Assembly (NCBI GenBank): GCA_037045055.1
Contig: JBAOHJ010000002.1
Coordinates: 558,001 to 622,000, forward strand
Source of the DNA: Phosphoribacter sp037045055
GTDB taxonomy: Bacteria > Actinomycetota > Actinomycetes > Actinomycetales > Dermatophilaceae
DNA: 64,000 nucleotides
Direction of reading: 5' to 3'
Each line of letters begins with the position of its first letter. Within the stretch, counting starts at the first letter, position 1. Shown piece after piece: positions 16,229 through 24,889 of the stretch. A program made the position numbers and the translations under genes. The notes under the pieces were generated by a model. That model had not been told where the DNA came from and searched no databases. It saw only the letters and a list, made by a program, of their open reading frames with translations.

Positions 16229-18797
16229 AGGGGGTCACGTCTCCTGCCGCGGGGTGGGAAAGTGTCGTCCCGTCGATGCGGGTCTCGATGATCATACGAC
16301 CGTCGGCCGACATACCCCATTCCGTGCCCTGGACATCCCGGACGAGGACTCGGCGGTCCTGCGCCCGCTCGAGGAAGTCCGCGGGTGGTGGGGCCTCTTG
16401 CACGGGCACTTCGAGGACCTGCCTGCCGTCGAGCGGCATACCGATGTAGTCGGCCGGGTCAAGGCCGGCCGCCACGAGGTCGGCCCGATTGGTCGGGGTG
16501 TCGGCGATGGTCACGGCTGAGTCCCTGGGCGGGTACTGGTTGACCAGTTGGCTCAGGTAGCCGTTACGGGTCTCGGGCTTGACGTTCGCGAGCTGGGTGT
16601 TCTTGCGCTCGATGATCTCTCCGACGCTGAGGTCGAGGGAGTCGACGACGTTGTAGAAACTCGACCCCCGCTGGGTGACGTGTAGCTGATTCACCGTGTA
16701 GCGGTGGCTGTTCTCCAGGTCGAAGATGTTTCCTTCGTACATCCGCTGCTTCCACGGTTCCACGCCGTTGTCGATGAGCTGTTGGTAGGCGTTGATGCGC
16801 GCCTGGTCCTCGGGGGAGATGCCGGCATGCGCAGGGCTGGGGTCGGGATGGCTCGGGTCCACCGGGTCGGGGTCGGTGTGCGGCGCCACGGGGTCGACGG
16901 GCACCGAGCCGTCGGGGTGAGCCCCGCCACTGTCGTCGGCTCCGGTCGGGTGAGGGTCGCCCGAGGCCGGGGGGTCGGCGGGATGAGCCGGCGGGGGATC
17001 CGCCGGGCCGCCCGTCGCCGGGTGGCCGTTGCCGGCCGGTGGGGTGTCGGTGCCACCGGGCCGGGTGCCCACGGTGGGCGCGGGGTCCACGGGGCCGCCG
17101 GTCGCCGGGTGGCCGTTGCCGGCCGGTGGGGTGTCGGTGCCTGCGGGGCGCGGGCTGGTCGGCGCGGGGTCGCCCACCCGGGCACTGGGGTCGCCGAGCG
17201 GGCGGCCGGACCCGGGGACCTCGCCGCCGCGGGTCGGGGCAGGAACCTCGACGGTGACCTGGCCGGGGGAGGGCTTGGCGCCGACTCCGACCAACTCGGG
17301 CGAGCGGGCCGGGTCGGTGGCCGGGATCGGGTCGACGGTGCGGGGTGGTGCCGAGGGTCCGGCGTGCCCGGGGGTGGACACCGGGTCCACGACCGAGCCG
17401 GTGGGAGTGCGCGGTGGGCCGGAGGGCAGGTCGGCCAGGTCCCCCGGGCGGACCGGTGCCCCCGGTATGCCGCCCTGGGGCCCGACCGACCCGAAGTCGT
17501 CCGCGGACGGCATCCGCACGTCCGGGGCCGGCAGCCGCGGCCTGGTCACGGCCGTGGCGGCGTCGACCGCGCCGGCCGTGGTGCCCACCGCCGAGGGCTT
17601 GGCGGCGATCCTCGCGGCATCGTCGACGACGGCGCCGACCCCGTCGAACCGCACGATCGAGGTGATGGCCTTGACGGCATACGAGCCGCCGGGCACCGCG
17701 AAGTCGGCGATGGTCGCCGTGATCCGCGCGACCCGGGCTCCGGCCGACCCGGCCTTGAGCCCGCCGCCCACCGCGCCGGCCCCGGGGACGAAGAACGACG
17801 CGACGTTGAGCACGCCCGAGGTGCCGGCCCGCCACGGGTCGTCCTTCCATCGAGCGAAGGGGTCCTCGGCGTTGAGGTCGATGTTGACCAGTCCGGCGAC
17901 GGCCGTGGCGACGACCATGTTCCGCTCGTTCAGCCACTGGGTGAAGCCGTTGTCCACCCCGGCGGCCTGCAGTGCCGGAGCGAGGAAGAACGACCCGGCG
18001 CTGGTGACGGCCAGAGAGCCGGCCAGATTGCCCAGCCCGCCCCAGGACTGGGCGTACGCGTCGCCTTGGAAGTACTCGCCCGTCGTGGGGTCATACCCCA
18101 GCACCAGCGATCCGACGCCGGTGCCCAAGCCGTAGACGAAGTCCTTGACCCCGTAGCCGACAGACTCCGGGCAGTTCTTCGGCTCGTACTCCCGGGCGTA
18201 CCCCCAGGGCAGGTCCTGCTGGGCGTTGAGCTGCTCCTTGGTGACACTGCTGAACGGGACCGGGCAGGAGTTGCGCACCTGCACCAGGGCCCGGATCTGC
18301 GAGGCGCAGGTGGTCTCGGCCTTCGACAGCTCGGCCACGAGCTCGTTGACCCGCCCCACCAGATGGGCGTTGTCGGTGAGGGTGTCGTCGTCCTCGTACC
18401 ACGGCACGGTCTTGGTGTCCAGCCACAGGAAGCCGCAGCTGACTTCGACCCCGCCGGAGACGCGGCTGCGGAAGCTGGTGATCTCGGAGGTGAGATCGGC
18501 GAACTTCTGCTTCAGCCCGGACAGCTCGGCGGCGTAGGTGTCGAGGTGACCGGCGGCCTTGTCCAGGGTGGTCGCCAGGTCCTCGGCGGAGTGTTGCGCC
18601 GGGTCCTGCAGGGTGTAGACGGCCTCCTGCTCGGGGGCCTCGTAGCAGGAGCGCAGCGCCTTCCAGTCGGTGTTGAGGTCGGTGACCTTCGTCTTGACGC
18701 CCTTGCCCATGTCGCGCAAGCCCTTGGCCGCCTCGGTGGCGCTCTCGGGTTTGATCTGCGGGATCATCGCCGCATTGACCAGGCCGTCGCCGCTCAT
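16227..18797 (-). CDS. T7SS-associated polymorphic-toxin-like protein
   Basis: This 856-aa protein has three parts. Residues 1-110 form a helical WXG100/EspA-like secretion domain with TDWKALRSCYEAPEQEAVY. Residues 110-430 hold Ala/Gly-rich hydrophobic stretches (such as LVLGYDPTTGEYFQGDAYAQ and ASFFVPGAGAVGGGL). A Pro/Gly/Thr linker spans about 430-655 and includes a repeated TDTPPAGNGHPATGGP unit (50-bp near-copies 87 bp apart at 17005 and 17092). The last 200 residues are a compact domain with SHRYTVNQLHV, VVDSLD and EIIERKNTQL. The D719/D722 and E730-x-K732 spacing would suit a PD-(D/E)XK nuclease, a tentative reading. The start at 18797 overlaps the previous gene by four bases, and the stop overlaps the immunity gene. 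Confidence 0.85.
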   Translation of the reverse strand: MSGDGLVNAAMIPQIKPESATEAAKGLRDMGKGVKTKVTDLNTDWKALRSCYEAPEQEAVYTLQDPAQHSAEDLATTLDKAAGHLDTYAAELSGLKQKFADLTSEITSFRSRVSGGVEVSCGFLWLDTKTVPWYEDDDTLTDNAHLVGRVNELVAELSKAETTCASQIRALVQVRNSCPVPFSSVTKEQLNAQQDLPWGYAREYEPKNCPESVGYGVKDFVYGLGTGVGSLVLGYDPTTGEYFQGDAYAQSWGGLGNLAGSLAVTSAGSFFLAPALQAAGVDNGFTQWLNERNMVVATAVAGLVNIDLNAEDPFARWKDDPWRAGTSGVLNVASFFVPGAGAVGGGLKAGSAGARVARITATIADFAVPGGSYAVKAITSIVRFDGVGAVVDDAARIAAKPSAVGTTAGAVDAATAVTRPRLPAPDVRMPSADDFGSVGPQGGIPGAPVRPGDLADLPSGPPRTPTGSVVDPVSTPGHAGPSAPPRTVDPIPATDPARSPELVGVGAKPSPGQVTVEVPAPTRGGEVPGSGRPLGDPSARVGDPAPTSPRPAGTDTPPAGNGHPATGGPVDPAPTVGTRPGGTDTPPAGNGHPATGGPADPPPAHPADPPASGDPHPTGADDSGGAHPDGSVPVDPVAPHTDPDPVDPSHPDPSPAHAGISPEDQARINAYQQLIDNGVEPWKQRMYEGNIFDLENSHRYTVNQLHVTQRGSSFYNVVDSLDLSVGEIIERKNTQLANVKPETRNGYLSQLVNQYPPRDSAVTIADTPTNRADLVAAGLDPADYIGMPLDGRQVLEVPVQEAPPPADFLERAQDRRVLVRDVQGTEWGMSADGRMIIETRIDGTTLSHPAAGDVTP

Positions 18798-19183
18798 GGC
18801 CGGTACCCGTGCTGGTTGAAGTACTCGAAGTTGCCACTGTCGGCGGACTTGATCATCTCCGCCTGGAAGGTCGCCGCCATCTCGCTGTTGCCGTTCTCGT
18901 AGGACACCAGGGCGTTGCCGACCCCGAGGATGCCGGCGTTGACGTGGTTGCGGATCGTGGTGAAGTTGCGCTGCTGATCCTCGAACAGCTCCGCCACCGC
19001 CGTGGGCACCTGCATCTGGACTCCGTTGACCGTGGGGCCACCCTGGGTCATCCCCCCGGTGACCGCCGTGCCGATCGCGTTGAACTTCTCCGCGGACAGG
19101 TCGGTGCCCAAGGACTCGGCCTGACTCTGGGTCTTCGTCAGCACGGCCCGCACCCCGGCCGGGGCGAGGCGCCAGCCGCTCAT
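18794..19183 (-). CDS. Small T7SS accessory/secreted protein (DUF6507-like)
   Basis: This 129-aa helical protein begins MSGWRLAPAGVRAVLTKTQSQ, a pattern I associate with actinobacterial DUF6507/WXG-like proteins. It has no signal peptide and ends FNQHGYRP. It overlaps both flanking genes by four bases (ATGA at each end). It may be a co-secreted partner or chaperone of the toxin, in the way WXG-like LAP proteins pair with large effectors. Confidence 0.75.
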   Translation of the reverse strand: MSGWRLAPAGVRAVLTKTQSQAESLGTDLSAEKFNAIGTAVTGGMTQGGPTVNGVQMQVPTAVAELFEDQQRNFTTIRNHVNAGILGVGNALVSYENGNSEMAATFQAEMIKSADSGNFEYFNQHGYRP

Positions 19184-19518
19184 CGCCCGCTCCGGTCCAC
19201 GACGACCCCGCCGACCACGTCGGCCACCGCCTCGGCGACCGCCCGCCCTCGGACCGGATCGGCATAGGGCAGGGCGACGTCGGTCCACATCGCGCCGGTG
19301 GCTGCCAGGTCTCCGACCGCCTGCACCGCGGCCCGACGGTTCTCCAGGTACCGCGCCGGCCAGTAGGCCAGCACCCCGCGCCCGTCCGGGTCGCAGATCT
19401 GGGTGGTCACCTGCTCGAAGACCCGGAACTGTGAGCCCCCCAGGACCGGGCCGGCGCACGCCGCCCACTCCTGCATCGTCGCTTCCCGATCGGCGATCAA
19501 GGCCAACTCATCCCCCAT
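19180..19518 (-). CDS. Hypothetical T7SS-cluster protein, 112 aa
   Basis: This short protein (MGDELALIADREATMQEW at the start) is not recognised. It is Ala/Val-rich, with one conserved-looking DPDGRGVLAYWPARYLEN segment. The ATG at 19518 is chosen because AGGAGG lies seven bases upstream, inside the end of the preceding gene. It overlaps its downstream neighbour by four bases, placing it in the effector operon. Confidence 0.65.
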   Translation of the reverse strand: MGDELALIADREATMQEWAACAGPVLGGSQFRVFEQVTTQICDPDGRGVLAYWPARYLENRRAAVQAVGDLAATGAMWTDVALPYADPVRGRAVAEAVADVVGGVVVDRSGR

Positions 19519-20566
19519 GTCGTCCCTCCTGGTCCACCCCGAACGCGTGGGCGAGGTTCTCCCACCCGATCGCATGCAGCACTTGCGCGAGATTCAGCCA
19601 CGGTGCCCGCAACGGGCCGTCGAAGCCGAACAGCAGCGCGGGCACGGCGGGTCGGCCCAGCCGCCGCGCGCCGAAGCCCTCGATCATCGCCGGCACGTCG
19701 ATGCGGGCCTGGTGGATCGCCCACGGCCCCACCAGCGCGGCGGCCGGGGTCTCGGGTCGGCGCACCCGCACCCGGTAGTCGTTGCCGGCGTCGACGTCCA
19801 CCAGGGACGCCATCGCGGCGATCACCGTGGCCGAGTCGGCCATCGACCGCAGCAGGTCCATGGCCTGCGGCACGGCGGCGGCGGCCACCTGCGCATAGGA
19901 GCCGAGGATGAACCCGCCGCGCACCCGTTCGACCACCCCGGCCGGACCGCGCTCGTACTGCAGGCTCGCCCACGCACCATCCGGGTTGGCGACCCGCATC
20001 ACCGTCGAGGAGGGCATCTCCCGCTGCGCTCGGTGGGTCAGCTCCGTAACGTTCCACAGGCTGGTGAGCGGCTCGAAGGACCCCCAGGCATCCGGCGGTG
20101 CGGCGCCCAACTGCGCGAAGACCCGCTCCACCGCGTGCCCGATCTGCAGCGCCCCCGAGGCCCGATGGTGCAGGAGGATCTCGAAGTTCACTGCTCCGTA
20201 TGCCGCGACGGAGCGCTCGTCGGTCAGCGCGGCGAGCGGGCGACCCTGCAGGGTCTGCGCGTCGGTGACGTCGTCGTAGGAGGCCAGCTGGCGCCCGGCG
20301 AGGGCGTCGAACACCACGCCGTCCGCGGACCGGGTGACCCAGGACGCCCCGTGCCTGGACAGCTCCGCGACCAGGTGCGCCGAGATCGTCGCCTCCGGCG
20401 CGGTGCGCAGGATCGGCCGCACACCCTCGACCTGTGCCACGCGCAGGAACTGCGCGAGGGCAGGCGTGAGCTCGACCCGCGCGCGACTCGACGAGAACAC
20501 GGCATACCGGCTGGTGATCTCGTCGATCGCGGGCAGGTCCGGCACCTTCGGGGCTGGCCCGCTCAT
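19508..20566 (-). CDS. T7SS-cluster protein resembling DUF6177
   Basis: This 352-aa protein has no membrane segment. It begins with a strand-helix region (TSRYAVFSSSRARVELTP). The centre holds a PPDAWGSFEPLTSLWNVTELTHRAQ motif region like the GWG-EP-LTDLARA core I recall from DUF6177 proteins of Streptomyces T7SS loci. The role is unknown; a cytosolic chaperone or adaptor for secretion is a guess. It lies five bases downstream of the second WXG100 gene and overlaps the next gene by 11 bases. Confidence 0.7.
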   Translation of the reverse strand: MSGPAPKVPDLPAIDEITSRYAVFSSSRARVELTPALAQFLRVAQVEGVRPILRTAPEATISAHLVAELSRHGASWVTRSADGVVFDALAGRQLASYDDVTDAQTLQGRPLAALTDERSVAAYGAVNFEILLHHRASGALQIGHAVERVFAQLGAAPPDAWGSFEPLTSLWNVTELTHRAQREMPSSTVMRVANPDGAWASLQYERGPAGVVERVRGGFILGSYAQVAAAAVPQAMDLLRSMADSATVIAAMASLVDVDAGNDYRVRVRRPETPAAALVGPWAIHQARIDVPAMIEGFGARRLGRPAVPALLFGFDGPLRAPWLNLAQVLHAIGWENLAHAFGVDQEGRHGG

Positions 20567-20571
20567 ACCGG

Positions 20572-20877
20572 TCAGATGTGGACGGCGGCCGCGGCCTTGG
20601 CCAGGGCGTTCTGCGCGACGGAGTCGTTCTCGCCCATGGCCTGACGGATGGTGTGGATGATCCTGCGGACCTCGCGGCCGGCGTTGTCCCAGTTGTGCTC
20701 CAGCGCCTGGTACTTGTCGCTGACCCCGTCGGCCTCGTACTTGGCCAGGGCCGAGCGCACGTCGGTGTTGCGGCGGTCCAGCAGTGCCTCGAGCTGGCCG
20801 GCGACCCGGTTGAAGTTGTCCTGGGCCGACTGCGAGCTGGCGACGTTGTAGTCGTTGCGGTTCATGTCGTTTTGCAT
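20572..20877 (-). CDS. WXG100 family protein (Esx-like), second of pair
   Basis: This 101-aa helical-hairpin protein is predicted to be secreted by the type VII system as a heterodimer. The turn between the two helices is HNWDNAGREV, with W-D-N in place of W-X-G, and the C-terminal half has helical spacing like VRRIIHTIRQAM. No signal peptide is present, as usual for Esx proteins. The ATG at 20877 follows a GGGGGG ribosome-binding tract. It lies 15 bp after the first WXG100 gene. Confidence 0.88.
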   Translation of the reverse strand: MQNDMNRNDYNVASSQSAQDNFNRVAGQLEALLDRRNTDVRSALAKYEADGVSDKYQALEHNWDNAGREVRRIIHTIRQAMGENDSVAQNALAKAAAAVHI

Positions 20878-20892
20878 CGGTGATCCCCCCGG

Positions 20893-21231
20893 TCAGACGT
20901 TCTTGGCCACGGCCGCGTCGAAGTTGGCGCCCGCCATGCTCGACTGGTACAGGTCCTGCGACTCGTCGGCCGCGGCGACGAACGCGTTGTTCTGCTCCCC
21001 GACCGATCGCAGGATGCCGGCCAGTGCCGAGTTGAGCTGGTTGCTGATCGAGTCGGCCTTGAGCTTGAACGTGTTGAACGCCGCCCGACCCGGGCCGTTG
21101 AAGTCCTTCATGATCGGGTCGGCCGCCGCGACCAGGTCCCGAACCAGGGAGCCCAGGTCACCGTGCTCGGTCTCGGTCTTCTGGCCGTGCTGGATCAGCG
21201 CGTCGGCCTCCATCGCGAACTTCATCCCCAT
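20893..21231 (-). CDS. WXG100 family protein (Esx-like), first of pair
   Basis: This 112-aa helical-hairpin protein is probably the Esx partner of the next gene. The interhelix turn reads KDFNGPGRAAFNTFK, so phenylalanine replaces the tryptophan of WXG. Starts at 21231 (MGMKFAME) and 21225 are both in frame; GGGTGGA is well placed for the first. It opens the leftward effector operon, diverging from the secretion-machinery arm. Confidence 0.88.
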   Translation of the reverse strand: MGMKFAMEADALIQHGQKTETEHGDLGSLVRDLVAAADPIMKDFNGPGRAAFNTFKLKADSISNQLNSALAGILRSVGEQNNAFVAAADESQDLYQSSMAGANFDAAVAKNV

Positions 21232-21448
21232 AGCAGTCCACCCTTCGGTATGGGGGATTCACGACGAGCCCTCCCCCTCGGGCTTGACGACACTGCGCTG
21301 GTCGCCGTGACCCGCTTGCCACGACCTGACCGGTGCACGAGGAACCATAACAAACTCTCGGAGCGTGTGGCGTGGTTGCGCGGCATTGGCCCGTTCTGGA
21401 CCTCGATCTCGGGCACAGTTAGGTTGAGGCCGTCATCGAGGGGAGACC
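21232..21448. promoter_or_regulatory. Divergent promoter region of the T7SS island
   Basis: These 217 bp separate the WXG100 operon from the FHA-EccD-EccC operon and should hold both promoters. The stretch CATAACAAACTCTCGG (about 21346-21361) is notably AT-rich for this genome; read leftward it contains a TATGGT hexamer usable as a -10. On the right, GTTAGGTT near 21418 is a possible -10 for the machinery arm. No clear operator palindrome is seen. Confidence 0.45.
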
Positions 21449-22324
21449 ATGGCCACCGCCGCTGCTCCGGCGTTATGCACCGTGTGCGGTGCGCGCCGTG
21501 CCGGGTCGCCGTGCGCCCAGTGCGCGATGAGGGCCGGCCCCTGGATCGCCACGGGGTGCTCGTGGCGCGAGCGCGTCGCCCCGGCCAGGCCCGCCGAGTC
21601 CCTGCTCGGCGCGCTGGTCGACGGCGCACTCTGGGTGGCTGCGGCGCTGGTAGGCCTGCTCTGCGGGCGGGCCGCCGGCCTGAACGCGCTCGGGGCGATC
21701 GTGCTGGCGGTGGGGGCCGGGCTCGCCGCCGCGGTGGCCACGGTGTCCGGTCTCACCCGGACCGGGCAGACGCCCGGGCTGGCCCTGGCGAAGGTCCGGG
21801 TCCTGGGCGCCGACAGCGGCTACCCGCCTCGGTGGACCGATCTGCTCCGCCCCACCACCCGGGCGTCCACGACCCGAGGTCCCGACCCGCTGGGTCCACC
21901 GCCACGGCTGGCCCGCTCCGGGCCGGCCGCCACGCCAGTCCGGCCGACGGCTCGGGCGGCCGCGGCCGTCCCGGGGGGGTGGTCGGTGTTGCAGCCGGGG
22001 CGTGCGAGTGTCCCGGTGGGCCGGCGCGCCGTGGTGGGGCGCTCCAGCTCGGTGGGCCTGCTCGAGCCCGGGACCACCCGTGTCGACGTCTACGACCTCA
22101 CCCGGACGGTGAGCCGCAACCACCTGGTGCTCGAGCCCGACCCGACCAGCCACACGCTGTGGGTGACCGACCTGGGGTCCACCAACGGCTCGCGGCTGCA
22201 GCTCGACGGGCCGCACGCGTCCAGGCCCCTGCCGCCTCGCCAGCGCATCGCCGTGGCGTCCGGCTCGGTGATCTTCTGTGGCGACCAGCCGATCGTGGTG
22301 GTGACCGAAGGGACCGCGCGGTGA
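21449..22324 (+). CDS. Zinc-ribbon/FHA-domain membrane protein of the T7SS
   Basis: This 291-aa protein begins with a CxxC-x(8)-CxxC zinc-ribbon (CTVCGARRAGSPCAQC). Two or three hydrophobic segments follow (about residues 50-100), resembling an RDD-type domain, then LALAKVRVLGADSG. Its C-terminal FHA domain (about 180-285) has VVGRSSSVG, TRTVSRNHLVLE and TDLGSTNGSRLQL. FHA domains bind phosphothreonine, so phosphorylation may control assembly of the secretion system. It overlaps the next gene by four bases (GTGA). Confidence 0.82.
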   Translation: MATAAAPALCTVCGARRAGSPCAQCAMRAGPWIATGCSWRERVAPARPAESLLGALVDGALWVAAALVGLLCGRAAGLNALGAIVLAVGAGLAAAVATVSGLTRTGQTPGLALAKVRVLGADSGYPPRWTDLLRPTTRASTTRGPDPLGPPPRLARSGPAATPVRPTARAAAAVPGGWSVLQPGRASVPVGRRAVVGRSSSVGLLEPGTTRVDVYDLTRTVSRNHLVLEPDPTSHTLWVTDLGSTNGSRLQLDGPHASRPLPPRQRIAVASGSVIFCGDQPIVVVTEGTAR

Positions 22325-22782
22325 TCGATCTCGACCATGCCATCCTCGAGGCCGCGGCCACCCGGCGGCAGCGGCTCATCCGGGCCCTGGCCTTCGGGCC
22401 CATCGAGCGGCGCCGCCCGGTGCGCTCCGACCTCGGCCGGTTCATCGGGTCGGCCATCCTCGCCGCGGTCATCGGCGCCAGCTGCCTGGGCACCTCCTGG
22501 GTCGTCGACATGCTCGAGACCGACCGGCTGGCCAAGGCCAGGGCCGCGTACGACGAGGCCACCAAGGCGGCCCCGATCCCCGACCCGGCCGACCTGGTCG
22601 ACAAGCGCACCGGCTTTCCCGTGGACCCGCGGACCGGGTATGTCGTCAGTCCCAAGGGCCGGTGGTTCGATCGGGTGACCGGATGGGAGGTCGACAAGGC
22701 GACCGGTCTGCTCATCGAACCGCAGACGGGGGTGCTGGTCGACCCGGAGACCGGGCGCGCCGTGCCCAGGAGTGAGGGCTGA
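22321..22782 (+). CDS. Small single-span membrane protein with TG-repeat tail
   Basis: This 153-aa protein has one transmembrane helix (about residues 42-60, GSAILAAVIGASCLGTSWV) and a charged stalk. Its C-terminal tail repeats an x-TG-x-V-x-P pattern five or six times (KRTGFPVDPRTGYVV and the like, residues 97-150). I do not recognise the family. Its place between FHA and EccD genes suggests a structural part of the channel, possibly replacing the missing EccB/EccE function. Start GTG 22321 overlaps the previous stop, and the stop overlaps EccD (TGATG). Confidence 0.72.
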   Translation: MIDLDHAILEAAATRRQRLIRALAFGPIERRRPVRSDLGRFIGSAILAAVIGASCLGTSWVVDMLETDRLAKARAAYDEATKAAPIPDPADLVDKRTGFPVDPRTGYVVSPKGRWFDRVTGWEVDKATGLLIEPQTGVLVDPETGRAVPRSEG

Positions 22783-24074
22783 TGGAGTGGACCCGGCTGA
22801 CCATCCACGGCTCGGTCAAACGCGCGGACGTGGTGATCCCCAGCGACCAACCGCTGGGATCGCTGCTGCCGCGGCTGCTGGACCTGCTCGACGAGCCCGC
22901 CGACGGCCCGCGCGTCCTGGTCACCGCGGACGGCCGGGCCCTGGCCGAGGAGTCCAGCCTCGGCGGGTTGGACGTCCCCGACGGCGAACTGCTGCGCCTG
23001 GTCCCCACCGACGAGACTCCCCGGCCCCCGGAGGTGTCGGACCTGTCGCGCGCCGTGACCGACCACCGGGCCTCCCGCACGGACGTCTGGAGTCTGCGGT
23101 GGGCGCGACGCTTCGCCGCTCCGGTGCTCGCCCTGCTGGCGGCTGCGCTGTCCACCGGGCTGGGCCTGAGCCAGCTGTCCGTCGCCGTGGGGGCGGTCGT
23201 GCTGGCCGCCGCAACGATCGCCCGTCGTGGCGACGGGTGGCCCAGCACCGCAGCCCTCGCCCTGGCGCTGGGGCCTGCGGCGGTCCTCGGGTGGACCGCG
23301 ACCCTCGCCCTCGACTCCACCCCCTGGACGCCGCTGTCCGGTGGGTTCGGGGCGTTCGTCGGGGTGGCCCTCGTCGCCGCCCTGGTGCCGGGGATCGCGG
23401 GCGGGTCGCGCCCGCTGCTGGCCGGTGGCCTCGCCGGCGTGCTGGCCGGGCTGCCGCTGGCGCTCGGCCCGGGACGGGTGGCCCCGGTCGGCGACGTCGC
23501 GGCCGTCCTGGCCTCGGTGCTCGTCCTGGTCCTCGGGCTGGTGCCCTCGCTGGCCCTGAGCGCATCGGGGTTGGGCGGTCTGGGCGAGCGCACCGGTGTC
23601 GACCGGGCGACGGCCCGGCGGCCGGTCGCGCGCACCATCGTCGAGGCGTATGCCGCGTGGACGTGGCTCGTCCTGGCCCTGAGCGTCCCGCTGGCCGCCA
23701 GTCTGGCGATCCTCGCGCGCACCCCCGGACCGTTCGCGCCGTGGCTGGTGTTGGCGCTGACGCTGGTGGTGGCCACCCGCACCCGACTGCAGCCGTTGGT
23801 GGCCCACGTGGCCGCGGCCGCCGCGGTCGTGGCGGTGACCGTCGGCAGCGCGGTGACCCGCCCGGGCATGACACCGACCGTCCAGGCCGCCGTGCTGCTG
23901 GCCGCGGCGGCGCTGCTGCTGCTCGGCTGCGCGCGGCCGGCCGCCGAGGCCTTCCGGGCCCGGGCGCGGACCTGGTCCAACACCGTCGAGCTGGTGGCGG
24001 TGGTCGCCGTGGTCCCCTGTCTGCTGGGGCACCTGCGGGTGTTCGGCGACCTGCTGGCGGTGTTCACCAGATGA
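22782..24074 (+). CDS. eccD: EccD-like T7SS membrane channel component
   Basis: This 430-aa protein has an N-terminal ubiquitin-like YukD domain (about residues 1-85, with RADVVIPSDQPLGSLLPRLLDLL and LRLVP). About eleven hydrophobic helices follow to the C-terminus. That combination defines EccD, which forms the central membrane scaffold of type VII secretion. It overlaps both neighbours by one to four bases. Confidence 0.88.
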   Translation: MEWTRLTIHGSVKRADVVIPSDQPLGSLLPRLLDLLDEPADGPRVLVTADGRALAEESSLGGLDVPDGELLRLVPTDETPRPPEVSDLSRAVTDHRASRTDVWSLRWARRFAAPVLALLAAALSTGLGLSQLSVAVGAVVLAAATIARRGDGWPSTAALALALGPAAVLGWTATLALDSTPWTPLSGGFGAFVGVALVAALVPGIAGGSRPLLAGGLAGVLAGLPLALGPGRVAPVGDVAAVLASVLVLVLGLVPSLALSASGLGGLGERTGVDRATARRPVARTIVEAYAAWTWLVLALSVPLAASLAILARTPGPFAPWLVLALTLVVATRTRLQPLVAHVAAAAAVVAVTVGSAVTRPGMTPTVQAAVLLAAAALLLLGCARPAAEAFRARARTWSNTVELVAVVAVVPCLLGHLRVFGDLLAVFTR

Positions 24075-24889
24075 GCTGGTGGCTCACCCCGGCCCTGGTC
24101 GATCGCTTGGTGGCCGCCGACGCGCAGTTGCGGGCTGCGGTCCCGCTGTCGCGGCGAGTCGCCTTCGTGGAGACGTTTCCCGGGGTCGGCTCGGCGCGCC
24201 TGGCGGCCGCCGCCGCGACGCGGTATGCCGTGCGGCGCCACGCGCCCATCCTGCTCGTGGACGCGGCGGGCGCGTCGCAGCCCGCGGCCGCGGCCAGCGG
24301 TGTCGGCGGGCCACCGGCGGCCTCGGGACGGGGGGGCGGCGCGCTGGCAGCGGCCGGCCTGGCCCCGGCCGCGGCCGCGGCCGCGCCCTCGCAGCGACGC
24401 AGCCACGCCCAGACCCTCGCCGACGCCCTCGACGGGTTGCCGACCACCGAGCGCGGGGTGGCCTGCCTGGACCTCGCCGCGCTGGCTCAGACGGGCTCCG
24501 CACCGCCGAGCACGGCCGACTGGGAGGCCCACGTCGGCACCGTGGCGCGCTTCCTCGACATCGTCGTCACCGACCTCGGCGCGCGTCGCGTCGCGGACGT
24601 GCCCGCCGTCGCGTCCGCCAGTCACGCGATCTGCGTCGTCACCGCCCCGGGCCGAGGCGCCGTGGAGGCGGCGGTCCACCTGGCCCGGCAGGCGATCGAG
24701 GAGCACTGCCCGGCCTTCGTCGCCGTGGTATCGCCGGGCGGACCGGTCGCGCGGGCGGCGGCGCGGCGCCTCGCCCGCGGGCTCTCGGCGCCGACCCACG
24801 TCCTGGTCGGTGCCCGGGCCGCCGTGGAGCTGGACGAGGTCGCCGCCACCGGCCTGCGGCTCGCCTTGAGTCGCCGGGGGCACCCGTGA
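24071..24889 (+). CDS. MinD/ParA-like protein with degenerate Walker A
   Basis: This 272-aa protein resembles the MinD-like ATPases of actinobacterial T7SS loci. It has an N-terminal WLTPALVDRL helix, a beta-strand VAFVETFPGVGSARLA where the P-loop should be, ILLVDA, a central Ala/Gly-rich insert (residues 75-110), and DIVVTDLGARRVADVPAV near the switch position. The P-loop lacks the conserved lysine (G-V-G-S-A-R), so ATP hydrolysis is doubtful. It may be a structural relative. ATGA overlap with EccD and GTGA overlap with EccC place it firmly in the operon. Confidence 0.75.
   Translation: MSWWLTPALVDRLVAADAQLRAAVPLSRRVAFVETFPGVGSARLAAAAATRYAVRRHAPILLVDAAGASQPAAAASGVGGPPAASGRGGGALAAAGLAPAAAAAAPSQRRSHAQTLADALDGLPTTERGVACLDLAALAQTGSAPPSTADWEAHVGTVARFLDIVVTDLGARRVADVPAVASASHAICVVTAPGRGAVEAAVHLARQAIEEHCPAFVAVVSPGGPVARAAARRLARGLSAPTHVLVGARAAVELDEVAATGLRLALSRRGHP

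Noticed and set aside
20900..20960. Possible frameshift in the first WXG100 gene because the turn lacks tryptophan
   Set aside because: The frame is continuous, of normal length and helical throughout. F-N-G replaces W-X-G in other Esx-like proteins too.
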